Positions 43,760-52,904 are shown, numbered from the stretch's first letter. The stretch: DNA of 64,000 bases from JARYLZ01 sp964388275 (GCA_964388275.1 CAYLZD010000004.1:121420-185419), one strand, 5' to 3'. The notes: a model not told the origin generated them from the letters alone. Program-made: numbers and translations.

Positions 43760-44280
43760 TTGCGATCCAGCGCTTTGAGGATGTCCTCCCTGATTTCCTT
43801 TTCGTGTCCCGGATAGAATCCCAGCCGCTTGGAGTGCAGTTTTCCGGTTTCATCCACGATGAGCTGGTACGGCAGCGCCTGGCCGTTCAGCTTGTTGAAT
43901 GCCTCCTTGTTCGGGTCCAGGAGATGCAGATAAGGCAGTCCCTGCGCCGACAGCCAGGCCTTGACCTTCGCCAGGCTCCTGGGATTGTCGGTGTTGATGG
44001 CGATGTAGTGGACGTTCCTGTCCTTTAGTTCCTCGAACACCGGTTTTAGGGCTTTCATTTCGGCTTTGCAGGGTTCGCACCACATCGCCCAGAAGCTGAT
44101 TATCACGACCCCTGGCCTGGGCTCGCCTTCCTCGCCCCTGACCATGGCGAGGATTTTCTTGAAGGAATGCTCTGCCCCGTCGATGTCGCGCAGCCGGAAA
44201 TCCACGGACCCGAGGTCCTGAGCGGCTGAATTCGAGACGAATAGAGCGAGCAGAATTGTCGAAAGATAGAAGAATTTCAT
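43756..44280 (-). CDS. TlpA/ResA-like periplasmic thioredoxin
   Basis: 174 residues from ATG 44280 (KFFYLSTILLALFVSNSAAQ signal peptide). The thioredoxin fold has FWAMWCEPCKAEM with the redox CxxC, and a cis-Pro loop (ALPYQLIVDETGK). Such proteins reduce disulfides on the outer side of the inner membrane. The stop overlaps the start of an outer-membrane barrel gene, which may be its client. Confidence 0.88.
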   Translation of the reverse strand: MKFFYLSTILLALFVSNSAAQDLGSVDFRLRDIDGAEHSFKKILAMVRGEEGEPRPGVVIISFWAMWCEPCKAEMKALKPVFEELKDRNVHYIAINTDNPRSLAKVKAWLSAQGLPYLHLLDPNKEAFNKLNGQALPYQLIVDETGKLHSKRLGFYPGHEKEIREDILKALDRK

Positions 44281-44336
44281 TTCGCGATCCTGATATATGA
44301 AGTAGATCGTGTGTGCTATTGACGGCCGGCCTGCTT

Positions 44337-44945
44337 TTAAAGAAGCTCGTAAACGCGGAGTATGTCCCTGGCGCCGGCTGCCGAGACGTAGGGATATGCG
44401 TGTATGCCGAGGGCGCGCGCGGCGGCCACATGCTCGTCTATGTCGTCGAAATACAGGCATTCGTCCGGCGCTGCCCCGGCCCTTTCGAGCGCTTCGCGGA
44501 AGAGATCCGGATCCGGTTTCCTCCGGCCGGTTTCATGCGAGAAGATGACGTCGTCGAATCCCTCGAACACTTCCGGAAACCGCTCGCGCACGAATGCCGC
44601 GTGCATCGGATTCGTGTTCGAGAGCATCACCAGCCTCACACGCTCCGGCAGAGACGGCAGGATTTCGAGCAGATGCCGGTTGACCCAGAAGATGTCGTTC
44701 CACCAGTCACGCATCGTCGCCGCGTCGACCCCTTCCGCGAATCCGAGACGGCCGAGCATCTCAGCCATGAATTCAGCCTCGCCGATCCGGCCGGTTTCGA
44801 GCTTCTCAACCTCTACGTTCATTCCGGAAAGCTTCCCGGCGAGGGAGACGTCTCCGCCGTAGTGAGCCGCGATTCGTCGGGACATCACCTCCTGATCGAA
44901 ATTCAGCAGCACATTTCCAAGATCGAATATTATCGTCTTTATCAT
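44337..44945 (-). CDS. HAD-superfamily hydrolase
   Basis: 202 residues from ATG 44945 (MIKTIIFDLGNVLLNF). The haloacid dehalogenase motifs are: motif I FDLGNVLL (with D9), motif II MLSNTNPMH, a Lys in GRRKPDPDLF, and motif IV YFDDIDEHVAAARALG. This is the subfamily IA variant 3 pattern of small phosphatases of the YihX type. The substrate is unknown. Confidence 0.9.
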   Translation of the reverse strand: MIKTIIFDLGNVLLNFDQEVMSRRIAAHYGGDVSLAGKLSGMNVEVEKLETGRIGEAEFMAEMLGRLGFAEGVDAATMRDWWNDIFWVNRHLLEILPSLPERVRLVMLSNTNPMHAAFVRERFPEVFEGFDDVIFSHETGRRKPDPDLFREALERAGAAPDECLYFDDIDEHVAAARALGIHAYPYVSAAGARDILRVYELL

Positions 44946-45081
44946 CCGCGTTGTCGTTTTTTCGTCAGCGCTCCGGAATTCAGCGCTTCGGCCCTTTCCG
45001 TGCCCCGACGCACGAGCATAATTTACCACCTGCCGGAGGATCAATCAAACAGGACCGGCGCCGGAACATCGCCTGCCGGCG

Positions 45082-46584
45082 TCAGGCCGCCGTCACGTCC
45101 TTCTCGACCACGCGCGTCGGCAGCTCAATGACGAACTTCGTCCCCTTTCCGTAGGCGCTCTCCGCGGAAATGGTCCCGCTGTAACTCTCGACAATGCTCT
45201 TGACTATCGAGAGTCCGAGACCCGTGCCCGGTATGGAACGCGTGCGTTCGTCCTTGACCCGGAAGAACTGCCTGAACAGTTTTCCGACATCTTCCTCCTT
45301 CATTCCTATGCCGGTGTCACGCACGCTTATTCTGACCGATGAATCCGATTTCTCGGCCGCGATGGATATCTTCCCGCCGGGCCGGTTGTACTTGATCGCG
45401 TTGCTCACGAGGTTCGTGAGCAGACGGTTGAATTCCTCGGGGTCGATTTCAACCGCGGGCAGGTCTTCCGGAATCGAGACTTCGAGTGCAACCGCCGCCC
45501 TGTCCATCTCGGCGCGGAAAAGATCGGCGACCTGCGCTACGGCCTGCGCCACCGAAACCGCGACGATTTCCCGCCGGACCGCGCCCAGCTCGGCGCGGCT
45601 TATGTTGAGCAGGTCGTTTATCAGATCGATGAGCGCCGAGAGGCGTTCGGACGAGCGGTCCAGCATCCTCGCGTACGACGCCAGCGAATCTCCGAGATGC
45701 CCGCCCCGCATGGTCTCCAGGTAACCGCTGACGGCCGCCAGGGGCGCCTTGAGTTCGTGCGCGACCATGGACACGAACCGGGACTTCTGAAGATCCAGCC
45801 GCTTCCTTTCCGTCACGTCCTGAATAGTGGTGACGAATCCGATCACCGCGTCTCCCATGTCGCGCAGCGGCACCGTCCTCATCGAGAGAACGAGTTCGAG
45901 TTCGGCCTTCGCCTCCCATTCGCGCGACACCAGCTCGACGCCATCCGATACCTTCGCCGATGCTTCGTCCACAAGGTCGACCACTTCGGGAGGAAGCGCT
46001 TCTTCTATTTTCATGCCCGCGCGGACGCCAGATGGAATGCTGAGCATCGCCCTGGAGCGTGGATTGGCCAGCACGATCTCCCTTTCGAGGTTCGTCACGA
46101 AAACCGCGTCGCTGATGGCGTTGATGATCGTGCGGAGCCGGCTCTTTTCCAGGTGAATCTCGAGCAGACGTCTTTCCTGCTCGGCCCTGAGTTCCCTGGC
46201 CTCGAGCGCGAGGCGTCGCTTCTCCATGGCCCGGCGCGCTTCGAAGATGATCTGATCCGGCGTGAAGGGCTTCGGTATATAGGTCGACGCGCCGATTTTC
46301 GTCGCCTCGACTGCAGAATCGATGCCGGCGAAAGCGGTGATGATGAGATATTCGGTGTCCGGATGTTCCGCTCTCAGACGCTTGAGCACGGTAAGGCCGT
46401 CGGTGTCGGGCATCATCAGATCGAGCAGCACGATGTCGTACTCTTTCTCAAGGCCTTTCCGGATTCCTTCCTCGCCGCCCGGGGCGGCGTCCACTTCGTA
46501 TCCCTCCAGCGTGAAAATGCGCGTTATGCCGTCGCGCAGGCCGTATTCGTCGTCGACGACAAGCATGGTCGGCTTGCGTTCCAT
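45082..46584 (-). CDS. Hybrid receiver-PAS-histidine kinase
   Basis: A 500-residue protein. An N-terminal receiver domain (VVDDEYGLRDG, VLLDLMMPDTDG, YIPKPFTP) is followed by a coiled coil, a PAS domain (about 150-260), an H-box (VAHELKAPLAAVSG) and HATPase_c (RDTGIGM, GTGLGLSIVKSI). There are no membrane spans. Its start is 3 bp after the stop of the iron-sulfur sensor kinase, so it likely receives phosphate from that kinase or integrates another signal. It is part of the regulatory block of the hydrogenase locus. Confidence 0.9.
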   Translation of the reverse strand: MERKPTMLVVDDEYGLRDGITRIFTLEGYEVDAAPGGEEGIRKGLEKEYDIVLLDLMMPDTDGLTVLKRLRAEHPDTEYLIITAFAGIDSAVEATKIGASTYIPKPFTPDQIIFEARRAMEKRRLALEARELRAEQERRLLEIHLEKSRLRTIINAISDAVFVTNLEREIVLANPRSRAMLSIPSGVRAGMKIEEALPPEVVDLVDEASAKVSDGVELVSREWEAKAELELVLSMRTVPLRDMGDAVIGFVTTIQDVTERKRLDLQKSRFVSMVAHELKAPLAAVSGYLETMRGGHLGDSLASYARMLDRSSERLSALIDLINDLLNISRAELGAVRREIVAVSVAQAVAQVADLFRAEMDRAAVALEVSIPEDLPAVEIDPEEFNRLLTNLVSNAIKYNRPGGKISIAAEKSDSSVRISVRDTGIGMKEEDVGKLFRQFFRVKDERTRSIPGTGLGLSIVKSIVESYSGTISAESAYGKGTKFVIELPTRVVEKDVTAA

Positions 46585-46587
46585 ATC

Positions 46588-48621
46588 TCAGGCGTCTCCG
46601 GTGTTTGAAGGACCGAGAGCCGACGCGAACTCCAGCGGCGTGGCGGGTCCGAGGTGAAAGCCGCGCACATCCGCGGGTATGTTCAGCATGAAGGTCGTTC
46701 CGGCGCCTTCTTCGCTGCGCACGGTGATGTTGCCGCGATGCATCTTCACGATGCCGTAGGCGATCGGCAGTCCCAGTCCCGTCCCCTTCCCTATCTGCTT
46801 TGTCGTGAAGAACGGCGTGAACAACCGCTGCATGTTCTCCTTCGGAATTCCGATGCCTGTGTCGGATACCGTGAAGATCACGTTGCCGTCGGCGCCTCCG
46901 GACGCGGAGAGCGAAAGCGCTCCTCCTTCGGGCATCGCCTCGCAGCCGTTCACGGCCAGATTCAAGAGCACCTGCTTCATCTGATCGGCGTCGACATACA
47001 TGGGCGGGAGACCGGGCTCGACGCTCGCGTGTATCTTTATCGAGCGCATATCGTCCCTTCTGTTCAGCATACCGACGATCGAGTCGATCAGCGCGGCGGC
47101 GCTCGTCTCCACAACCGCGAGCTTTCCCTGCCGGGCGAAATTCAGAAGACTCGATACTATGTTCTTGCAGCGGTTCGCCTCTTCGACGATGAAGGCGATA
47201 TCCTTGCGCGCCGGGTCCGCCTCCTGCAGCTGGCGCAGCAGGAGATGCGAGTACAACAGGATGGTTCCGAGAGGATTGTTGATCTCGTGAGCCACGCCGG
47301 CGGCGAGTTGTCCGACGGAAGCGAGCTTCTCCGAATGCACGAGCTGCTCCTGCGCCTGCGCAAGTTCACGGTGCGACCTCTCCAGCGTGTCGATGGTGTA
47401 GGGGAGGCACATTTCCGGCTCGCCTATCCCGAGCGCGACGGCGGCCGCCAGGTCGCGGCACGAGGGATAGCCGCAGGCGCCGCAGTTGAGACGGTCCTCG
47501 GTTTTCCCCTTGCCGGACGCCGCGAGTATCGCTTCTATCTCTTCCTCGGGCACGGCGCGTTCCGCGATGCGCCTGTCCCGGAAATTCCTCGAAAGATCGA
47601 TGCCGGACGAAGACACCATCGAGTTCTTCCATATGGCGGCGTTCAATTCCGACGAGCGCTCGCGCACCCATGATATTATTTTCTCGCGCTTCTCGAAGTG
47701 ATTGAGGTCAGAGGCCATTCCGGGCCCGTTGACGCATCCCTCGCAGAAAAGAATATCCACGAGTTTGGTCCGGACCTTCCCCTCCGCCAGTTCGTGAATG
47801 ATATTCATGCAGCGGTCTCTTCCTTCCACGACGATCACGCCCTCGTCCATCACGTCGGACCCGATGCCTGCGCTTTTCAGCAGCCCGCCCGAGACCGGGT
47901 AAATGGCGCCGAGATTCCCCCTGGGTTGATCGAATTCCCGTTCAGCGCAGCCGGAGGGCCGCAGCCCCGCCTCGTCGAACAAACGCTTGAGCTCTTCGAA
48001 AGTCAGCACGTCGTCGATGATTCCAAGCAGATCGGGATCCAGCGCCTCCAGTTTCTTGGCGACACAGGGACCGATGAACACGTTGAAAGCGTTCGAGCCG
48101 AAGCGTTCTCTCGAGACCTTGCCGACGGCTATCATCGGCGAGACGATCGGCGCCAGAGCGGGTATGAGTTCGGGGGCGAATTTCTCGATATACTCGACTA
48201 TCGCTGGACAGGGCGTGGTGATGGTAACGGTGTCGCTGCTATCGAGATGGGTTCTGTAAGCCGAACTGACCAGGTCCGCGCCGAAGCCGACCTCCAGCAC
48301 CCGCGAGAAGCCAAGTTCGCGCAAGGCGCCGACTACCCGCAGCGGCGCTACATCGGCGAAGGCCGCGGGGAACGAGGGCGCCAGGAGAGCGACGCGTTCG
48401 CGCTTCGATGCCGAAGCGAGCGCCTCCTGGACAAGTTCGACTCCGCTTCGGACGGCCTTGGCGTTCTGAGAACAGACTTTGATGCAATTCCCGCAGCCGA
48501 CACAGCGTTCGGGGATTACAACGGCCTGTCCCTTGCTGATCTGTATGGCTTTGGCCGGACATTCTCGCACACAGCAGTAACATCTCTTGCATCTTTCCGG
48601 TATCGTCGAGACAACTGGCAT
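46588..48621 (-). CDS. [FeFe]-hydrogenase-like iron-sulfur sensor histidine kinase
   Basis: A 677-residue multidomain protein. Two 4Fe-4S clusters are at Cys 11/14/17/21 and 40/43/46/50. A hydrogenase large-subunit-like domain spans about 75-330 with degenerate motifs: TTPCP (C138) for TSCCP, GPCVAKK (C186) for MPCxxKK, and FCEGC (C293, C296) for MxCPGGC. A third 4Fe-4S (Fes) motif has Cys 380/383/388/405. A histidine kinase follows (AHEINNP, H445; GTGLGLPIAYGI). The four cubane Cys appear kept, but the first, proton-relay Cys of TSCCP is lost, so a sensor rather than an enzyme is likely. It is divergent from the hydrogenase operon; GGATAGGA precedes ATG 48621. Confidence 0.9.
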   Translation of the reverse strand: MPVVSTIPERCKRCYCCVRECPAKAIQISKGQAVVIPERCVGCGNCIKVCSQNAKAVRSGVELVQEALASASKRERVALLAPSFPAAFADVAPLRVVGALRELGFSRVLEVGFGADLVSSAYRTHLDSSDTVTITTPCPAIVEYIEKFAPELIPALAPIVSPMIAVGKVSRERFGSNAFNVFIGPCVAKKLEALDPDLLGIIDDVLTFEELKRLFDEAGLRPSGCAEREFDQPRGNLGAIYPVSGGLLKSAGIGSDVMDEGVIVVEGRDRCMNIIHELAEGKVRTKLVDILFCEGCVNGPGMASDLNHFEKREKIISWVRERSSELNAAIWKNSMVSSSGIDLSRNFRDRRIAERAVPEEEIEAILAASGKGKTEDRLNCGACGYPSCRDLAAAVALGIGEPEMCLPYTIDTLERSHRELAQAQEQLVHSEKLASVGQLAAGVAHEINNPLGTILLYSHLLLRQLQEADPARKDIAFIVEEANRCKNIVSSLLNFARQGKLAVVETSAAALIDSIVGMLNRRDDMRSIKIHASVEPGLPPMYVDADQMKQVLLNLAVNGCEAMPEGGALSLSASGGADGNVIFTVSDTGIGIPKENMQRLFTPFFTTKQIGKGTGLGLPIAYGIVKMHRGNITVRSEEGAGTTFMLNIPADVRGFHLGPATPLEFASALGPSNTGDA

Positions 48622-48929
48622 TTCCTATCCTTTCCACCGGCGCCGGTTTACGCGCGCAGTTCTTCAAATTTTACGAATTATTACGAGATGGGCAATACCA
48701 AAATTCTAATGGTGAAATTCTTCACTCTTCGTAACCCGGCGCGCTCCACCATATCCGCCTCTTTGGAACGGGCAAGCGCGCGTCACTAGATTCGTGTTTG
48801 CTATATACACGTTTTGTGACTAATTTAGCGAATGTGTGGTTTGATTGCTGCCGATCAACGCACAGCTGAAGAACAAGAACCTCCCACCTTCCGCCGTATC
48901 GCACCTCTAATACAATTTGCGGAGAACAC
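48622..48929. promoter_or_regulatory. Divergent control region of the hydrogenase locus
   Basis: The 308-bp gap lies between the sensor kinase (minus) and the receiver/hydrogenase operon (plus). It has a near-palindromic extended -10-like element GTGTTTGCTATATACAC at 48794-48810, about 120 bp before ATG 48930. A related sequence, GTGTTTGTTATATATGCAC, precedes hydG. AT-rich tracts at 48660-48725 may hold the minus-strand promoter. No gene is seen. Confidence 0.45.
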
Positions 48930-49325
48930 ATGCAGAAAATCGCAATCATCGACGATGATCCGGATATCGTGGAGGCGAACACCATCCTCCTCGAATCCAA
49001 CGGATTCAGCGTCGTATCGGCCGGATGCGTCGACGAGGCCATCGCAGTGGTTTCGAAGGAATCACCCGACCTGATCATCCTTGACGTCATGATGCAGGAA
49101 CCGGATGACGGTTTCTACCTCGCCAACAAATTCAGGCGCAGCGGCATCTCTGTGCCCATAGTCATGCTGACCTCGGTGTCCAAGGCCATCGGCTTCAACT
49201 TCGGCGCCAGCGAGCTGGTGCCGATCGAAGAGTTTCTCGAGAAACCGGTACCGCCCTCCGTATTGCTGGACAGAGTCAGGTATCACCTTGCACAGGCGAA
49301 GAGGGGGTCTCATGCTGGTAATTGA
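48930..49325 (+). CDS. Receiver-domain protein at the head of the hydrogenase operon
   Basis: A 131-residue single receiver: IIDDDPDIV, phosphoacceptor in LIILDVMMQEPDDG, Lys in EFLEKPVPP. There is no DNA-binding domain. The ATG has GGAG upstream. The hydC start lies inside its last codons (14-bp overlap). It is the natural phosphate target of the divergent sensor kinase, but because it lacks an output domain it must act by protein contact or by relaying phosphate. Confidence 0.88.
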   Translation: MQKIAIIDDDPDIVEANTILLESNGFSVVSAGCVDEAIAVVSKESPDLIILDVMMQEPDDGFYLANKFRRSGISVPIVMLTSVSKAIGFNFGASELVPIEEFLEKPVPPSVLLDRVRYHLAQAKRGSHAGN

Positions 49326-49785
49326 AAAACACGGCCTGACGGCTGAAATAGAAGAATTGACGCTACGTTACGGCAACAGCCGCGAGTCTCTGCTGCCGAT
49401 ACTCCAGCAGGTGCAGATCCGCTACGGCCACATCTCGGATTTCGCGCAACAGGAAATAGCGCGCCTGCTGGACATTCACCCGGTGGAAGTATACAGCGTC
49501 ATCACGTTTTACTCTTTCCTCAGCATCGAACCCAAAGGCCGCTACATCGTGCGCCTCTGCAGGACCATATCCTGCGACATGGCAGGCAAGGACGCGGTCG
49601 TGCGCGCCATCGAGCGCGAACTCGGAGTGAAGTTCGGCGAAACCACCAAGGACAGGAAATTCTCGCTGGAGTTCATCAACTGCATGGGCATGTGCGATCA
49701 AGGTCCGGCAATGCTGATCAACGAAGAGGTATTTACCCGCCTGACTCCCCGTAGCGCGGTGGAAATCCTCAAGAAGTGCAAGTAG
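49312..49785 (+). CDS. hydC: NuoE-like [2Fe-2S] subunit of NAD-linked [FeFe]-hydrogenase
   Basis: 157 residues from ATG 49312, behind GAGGGGG. The thioredoxin-like ferredoxin ligands are C83, C88, C124 and C128 (LCRTISC and NCMGMC), the C-x4-C...C-x3-C pattern of NuoE/HydC. The preceding helical region contains IHPVEVYSVITFYSFL, also diagnostic. It passes electrons between the flavin subunit and the hydrogenase subunit. The symbol follows the Thermotoga naming and rests on context. Confidence 0.92.
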   Translation: MLVIEKHGLTAEIEELTLRYGNSRESLLPILQQVQIRYGHISDFAQQEIARLLDIHPVEVYSVITFYSFLSIEPKGRYIVRLCRTISCDMAGKDAVVRAIERELGVKFGETTKDRKFSLEFINCMGMCDQGPAMLINEEVFTRLTPRSAVEILKKCK

Positions 49786-49794
49786 GAGGCAGCC

Positions 49795-50967
49795 ATGACA
49801 GAAAGAAAAGGATCGGTCCTATTCGACACTGCGGGGCACGGCAACGGCCTCGCGTCCGCGCTCAAGAAAACCCGGCAGGATATCGTTATGGATATCAGGG
49901 AATCCGGTCTCAAGGGACGCGGAGGAGCGGGCTTCCCCACAGGCACGAAATGGATGCTGGCCGCGGCTGCCATAGCCGACAGGAAATTCGTCGTTTGCAA
50001 CGCGGACGAAGGCGAACCCGGCACTTTCAAGGACAGGGTGCTTCTCGACGAATACCCGGAGCTCGTGTTCGAGGGAATGGCCATCGCGGGGTATGCCATC
50101 GGCGCGGCCGAAGGAATTCTCTACCTCCGCGGCGAATACCGCTACCTGCTCACGAAGCTGGAAGACGCGCTCGACGCAATGCGCAAGGACGGGCGTTTGG
50201 GAAACAAGATACTCGGAACGGATTTTTCCTTCGATATACTCATACGGCTGGGATCCGGCGCCTACGTCTGCGGCGAGGAAACCGCCCTGATCGAGTCTCT
50301 TGAAGGCCACCGTGGCGAAGCCCGGAACCGCCCGCCGTTTCCCGTCAATACGGGTTATCTCGGCCGGCCGACCACCGTCAACAACGTCGAAACTTTCGCC
50401 AGCGTCGCCGTCATCATGTCCCGCGGCGCCGAGTGGTACAAGAAAATCGGAACCGACAAATCGACCGGCACCAAGCTGGTATCGGTATCCGGCGATTGTG
50501 GAAAACCCGGCGTCTATGAAATCCCCTTCGGCATGTCGATCCTGGACCTCCTGACTCTGGTGGAAGGAGAGGACGCCAAGGCCGTGCAGATCGGCGGCGC
50601 TTCCGGCACATGCATACCACGCAACCAGTTCGATCGCAAAGTCGCTTACGAGGACGTCCCCACCGGCGGATCGGTTATAGTGTTCAACCGTGACAGGGAC
50701 ATGCTGCACGTGCTGAAAAACTTCATGGAGTTCTTCGTCGAGGAGTCCTGCGGACAGTGCACGCCGTGCAGAATCGGAAACCGCGTGCTGCTCGAAGGCG
50801 TCGAGAAGATGGAAAAGGGCGAGTGCTCCATGAGTTATCTGCAGGAACTTCTCGAACTCGGAGTTTCAATGCAGATATCCTCGAAATGCGGACTCGGTCA
50901 GTCCAGCCCGAATCCGTTCATCTCAATCCTGACGCATTTTCAGCACGAAATCTTCTCGCAACGTTAG
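49795..50967 (+). CDS. hydB: NuoF-like NADH/FMN subunit of NAD-linked [FeFe]-hydrogenase
   Basis: A 390-residue protein. The NADH/FMN-binding motifs are GRGGAGFPTG (41-50) and NADEGEPGTF (69-78). A SLBB-type domain follows, and the 4Fe-4S ligands are C319, C322, C325 (SCGQCTPC) and C365. It lacks the extra N-terminal [2Fe-2S] and C-terminal ferredoxin domains of Thermotoga-type HydB, so it is a minimal form. A strong AGGAGG site lies before ATG 49795. It oxidises NADH or reduces NAD+. Confidence 0.93.
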   Translation: MTERKGSVLFDTAGHGNGLASALKKTRQDIVMDIRESGLKGRGGAGFPTGTKWMLAAAAIADRKFVVCNADEGEPGTFKDRVLLDEYPELVFEGMAIAGYAIGAAEGILYLRGEYRYLLTKLEDALDAMRKDGRLGNKILGTDFSFDILIRLGSGAYVCGEETALIESLEGHRGEARNRPPFPVNTGYLGRPTTVNNVETFASVAVIMSRGAEWYKKIGTDKSTGTKLVSVSGDCGKPGVYEIPFGMSILDLLTLVEGEDAKAVQIGGASGTCIPRNQFDRKVAYEDVPTGGSVIVFNRDRDMLHVLKNFMEFFVEESCGQCTPCRIGNRVLLEGVEKMEKGECSMSYLQELLELGVSMQISSKCGLGQSSPNPFISILTHFQHEIFSQR

Positions 50968-50979
50968 ACGGATACTGAA

Positions 50980-52857
50980 ATGAATAAACTACCCGATACA
51001 CATCGCGCTCCGGTCAGCCATCAGCCGCATGTCGTGAAACCCGTCACGGCAGGCGAGATCGGCTCGGAAGTACACATCGAAATCAACGGGCTGCCCTTTC
51101 ACGTGCCCCTCGGAACGACTGTGCTGGAAGCCTGTAAGATGTACGGCATCCATATCCCGACACTCTGTTACCACTCGGATCTCTGCCTCGCGGGAGTCTG
51201 CCGGGTCTGCGTCGTGGAAATCGAAGGTAATCGCACACTGCAGGCGGCCTGTACATACCCGATAACCAACCCGATCAAAATCATCACCTCTTCGGAAAAA
51301 GTGCGCAAGGCGCGCCGACACATTGTGGACCTGCTGCTCAGCGAACACGTAGGCGAGTGCTACAGCTGCCACAGGAACGGAAATTGCGAACTGCAAACCC
51401 TGGCCAAGGAATACGGCGTGGACAGCTACCGCTTCGGCCACAGGACCGAGAGGCGCTACGAAATCGACCGCTCGAGCTACGCTCTGGTGCGGGATATGGA
51501 CAAGTGCATTCTCTGCCGCCGCTGTGTCCGCACATGTATCGATCTGCAGGAAGTCGGCGTCCTCGAAGCCGTTTACCGCGGCGATCTGACCCGTATCTCC
51601 ACTTTCATGGACAAGCCGTTGATAGACGTGGTCTGCATCAACTGCGGCCAGTGCATCAACCGCTGCCCCACCGCCGCCCTCAAGGCGAACGACCCGTCCG
51701 ACGATATCTGGAGAGCGATCGACGACCCGACGAAGCATGTGGTCATACAGACCGCGCCCTCGCCGCGCGCAGCGATCGGCGAGGAATTCGGCCTGCCGGC
51801 CGGACAGTCGCTGACCCGCGAGCTCAACACCGCCCTGCGCATGATCGGCTACGACAAGGTGTTCGACACCAACTTCACCGCCGATCTCACGATCATGGAG
51901 GAGGGTACGGAACTGCTGCTGCGGTTGAAGAAAGCCCTGGTGGACAAGGATGAAAGCGTCAAACTGCCGCAATTCACCTCCTGCTCGCCGGGATGGGTCA
52001 AGTTCATCGAACACTTCTATCCGGAATACCTGGATCATCTCTCCACCGCCAAATCCCCTCAGCAGATGTTCGGCGCCGTCATAAAGACTTTCTACGCTCA
52101 GGAAAGCGGCGTGGATCCGAAAGATATCGTGACCGTGGCCGTGATGCCTTGTTCGGCCAAGAAGTTCGAATGCAACCGTCCGGAAATGACCGACTCCGGC
52201 TTCAAGGACGTGGACTACGGTCTCACGACGCGCGAACTCGCGCAAATGATAAGGGAAGCCGGACTCAATCTGCCGGAGCTGCCCCCGAGCGACTTCGACG
52301 ATCCGTTCGGCGAGGCATCCGGCGCGGGACTTATCTTCGGCGCGACCGGCGGCGTAATGGAAGCCGCGCTTCGCACGGCCTACGAGATCGTGACCGGCCG
52401 CGAGGTCCCGTTCAAGGATCTCAACATCATGCCGTGCCGCGGCTTCGAAGGAGTTCGCGAGGCGTCGGTGAAACTCGAGAAGGTGAAATCCGAATGGAGT
52501 TTCCTCGAAGGCGTCGATCTCAAGTTCATGATCGCCCACGGCACCGCAAACGCCAAAAAAGTGATGGACGCGCTGGTCCGCGGAGAAATCAACGACGTGC
52601 ATTTCATCGAGGTGATGGGATGTCCGGGAGGATGCATCGGAGGAGGCGGGCAGCCGATACCGACGTCCGAGGAGATTCGCGCGAAACGCGCCGAGGCGAT
52701 CTATGCCGAGGAAGCCGGTCTCCCGATCAGGAAGTCGCACGACAACCAGCATGTGCAGTATCTTTACGAGAAATTCTTCACTGAAGGACCATGCGGACAT
52801 CTCTCGCACAAGCTGCTGCATACGCATTACACCAAACGCGGCAAATACATCGCATGA
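50980..52857 (+). CDS. hydA: Catalytic subunit of [FeFe]-hydrogenase
   Basis: A 625-residue protein. The N-terminal [2Fe-2S] has C63, C74, C77 and C91. A His-Cys3 4Fe-4S site has H123, C127, C130 and C136. Two ferredoxin clusters are at C176/179/182/186 and C219/222/225/229. The H-cluster domain (about 255-625) has TSCSP at 333-337, MPCSAKK at 389-395 and EVMGCPGGC at 544-552, so it is catalytic. The first motif has Ser336 where the textbook motif has a second Cys. Cluster content matches trimeric electron-bifurcating hydrogenases coupling NADH and ferredoxin to H2, though bifurcation itself is inferred. It lies 12 bp after hydB. Confidence 0.95.
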   Translation: MNKLPDTHRAPVSHQPHVVKPVTAGEIGSEVHIEINGLPFHVPLGTTVLEACKMYGIHIPTLCYHSDLCLAGVCRVCVVEIEGNRTLQAACTYPITNPIKIITSSEKVRKARRHIVDLLLSEHVGECYSCHRNGNCELQTLAKEYGVDSYRFGHRTERRYEIDRSSYALVRDMDKCILCRRCVRTCIDLQEVGVLEAVYRGDLTRISTFMDKPLIDVVCINCGQCINRCPTAALKANDPSDDIWRAIDDPTKHVVIQTAPSPRAAIGEEFGLPAGQSLTRELNTALRMIGYDKVFDTNFTADLTIMEEGTELLLRLKKALVDKDESVKLPQFTSCSPGWVKFIEHFYPEYLDHLSTAKSPQQMFGAVIKTFYAQESGVDPKDIVTVAVMPCSAKKFECNRPEMTDSGFKDVDYGLTTRELAQMIREAGLNLPELPPSDFDDPFGEASGAGLIFGATGGVMEAALRTAYEIVTGREVPFKDLNIMPCRGFEGVREASVKLEKVKSEWSFLEGVDLKFMIAHGTANAKKVMDALVRGEINDVHFIEVMGCPGGCIGGGGQPIPTSEEIRAKRAEAIYAEEAGLPIRKSHDNQHVQYLYEKFFTEGPCGHLSHKLLHTHYTKRGKYIA

Positions 52858-52867
52858 CCTTTCACGT

Positions 52868-52904
52868 AAACGGCGCATGTCGTTCCCTGCGGCATGCGCC
52901 GTTT
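52868..52904 (+). terminator. Hairpin after hydA
   Basis: A 12-bp perfect inverted repeat (AAACGGCGCATG at 52868-52879, CATGCGCCGTTT at 52893-52904) with a 13-nt loop begins 10 bp past the hydA stop. No T run follows. It may terminate, or protect the 3' end of, the hydCBA message ahead of the membrane kinase gene. Confidence 0.55.

Noticed and set aside
50980..52857. Considered as NuoG of complex I
   Set aside because: The TSCSP, MPCSAKK and MGCPGGC motifs of the H-cluster and the adjacent maturases decide for a hydrogenase; no other Nuo subunits are present.
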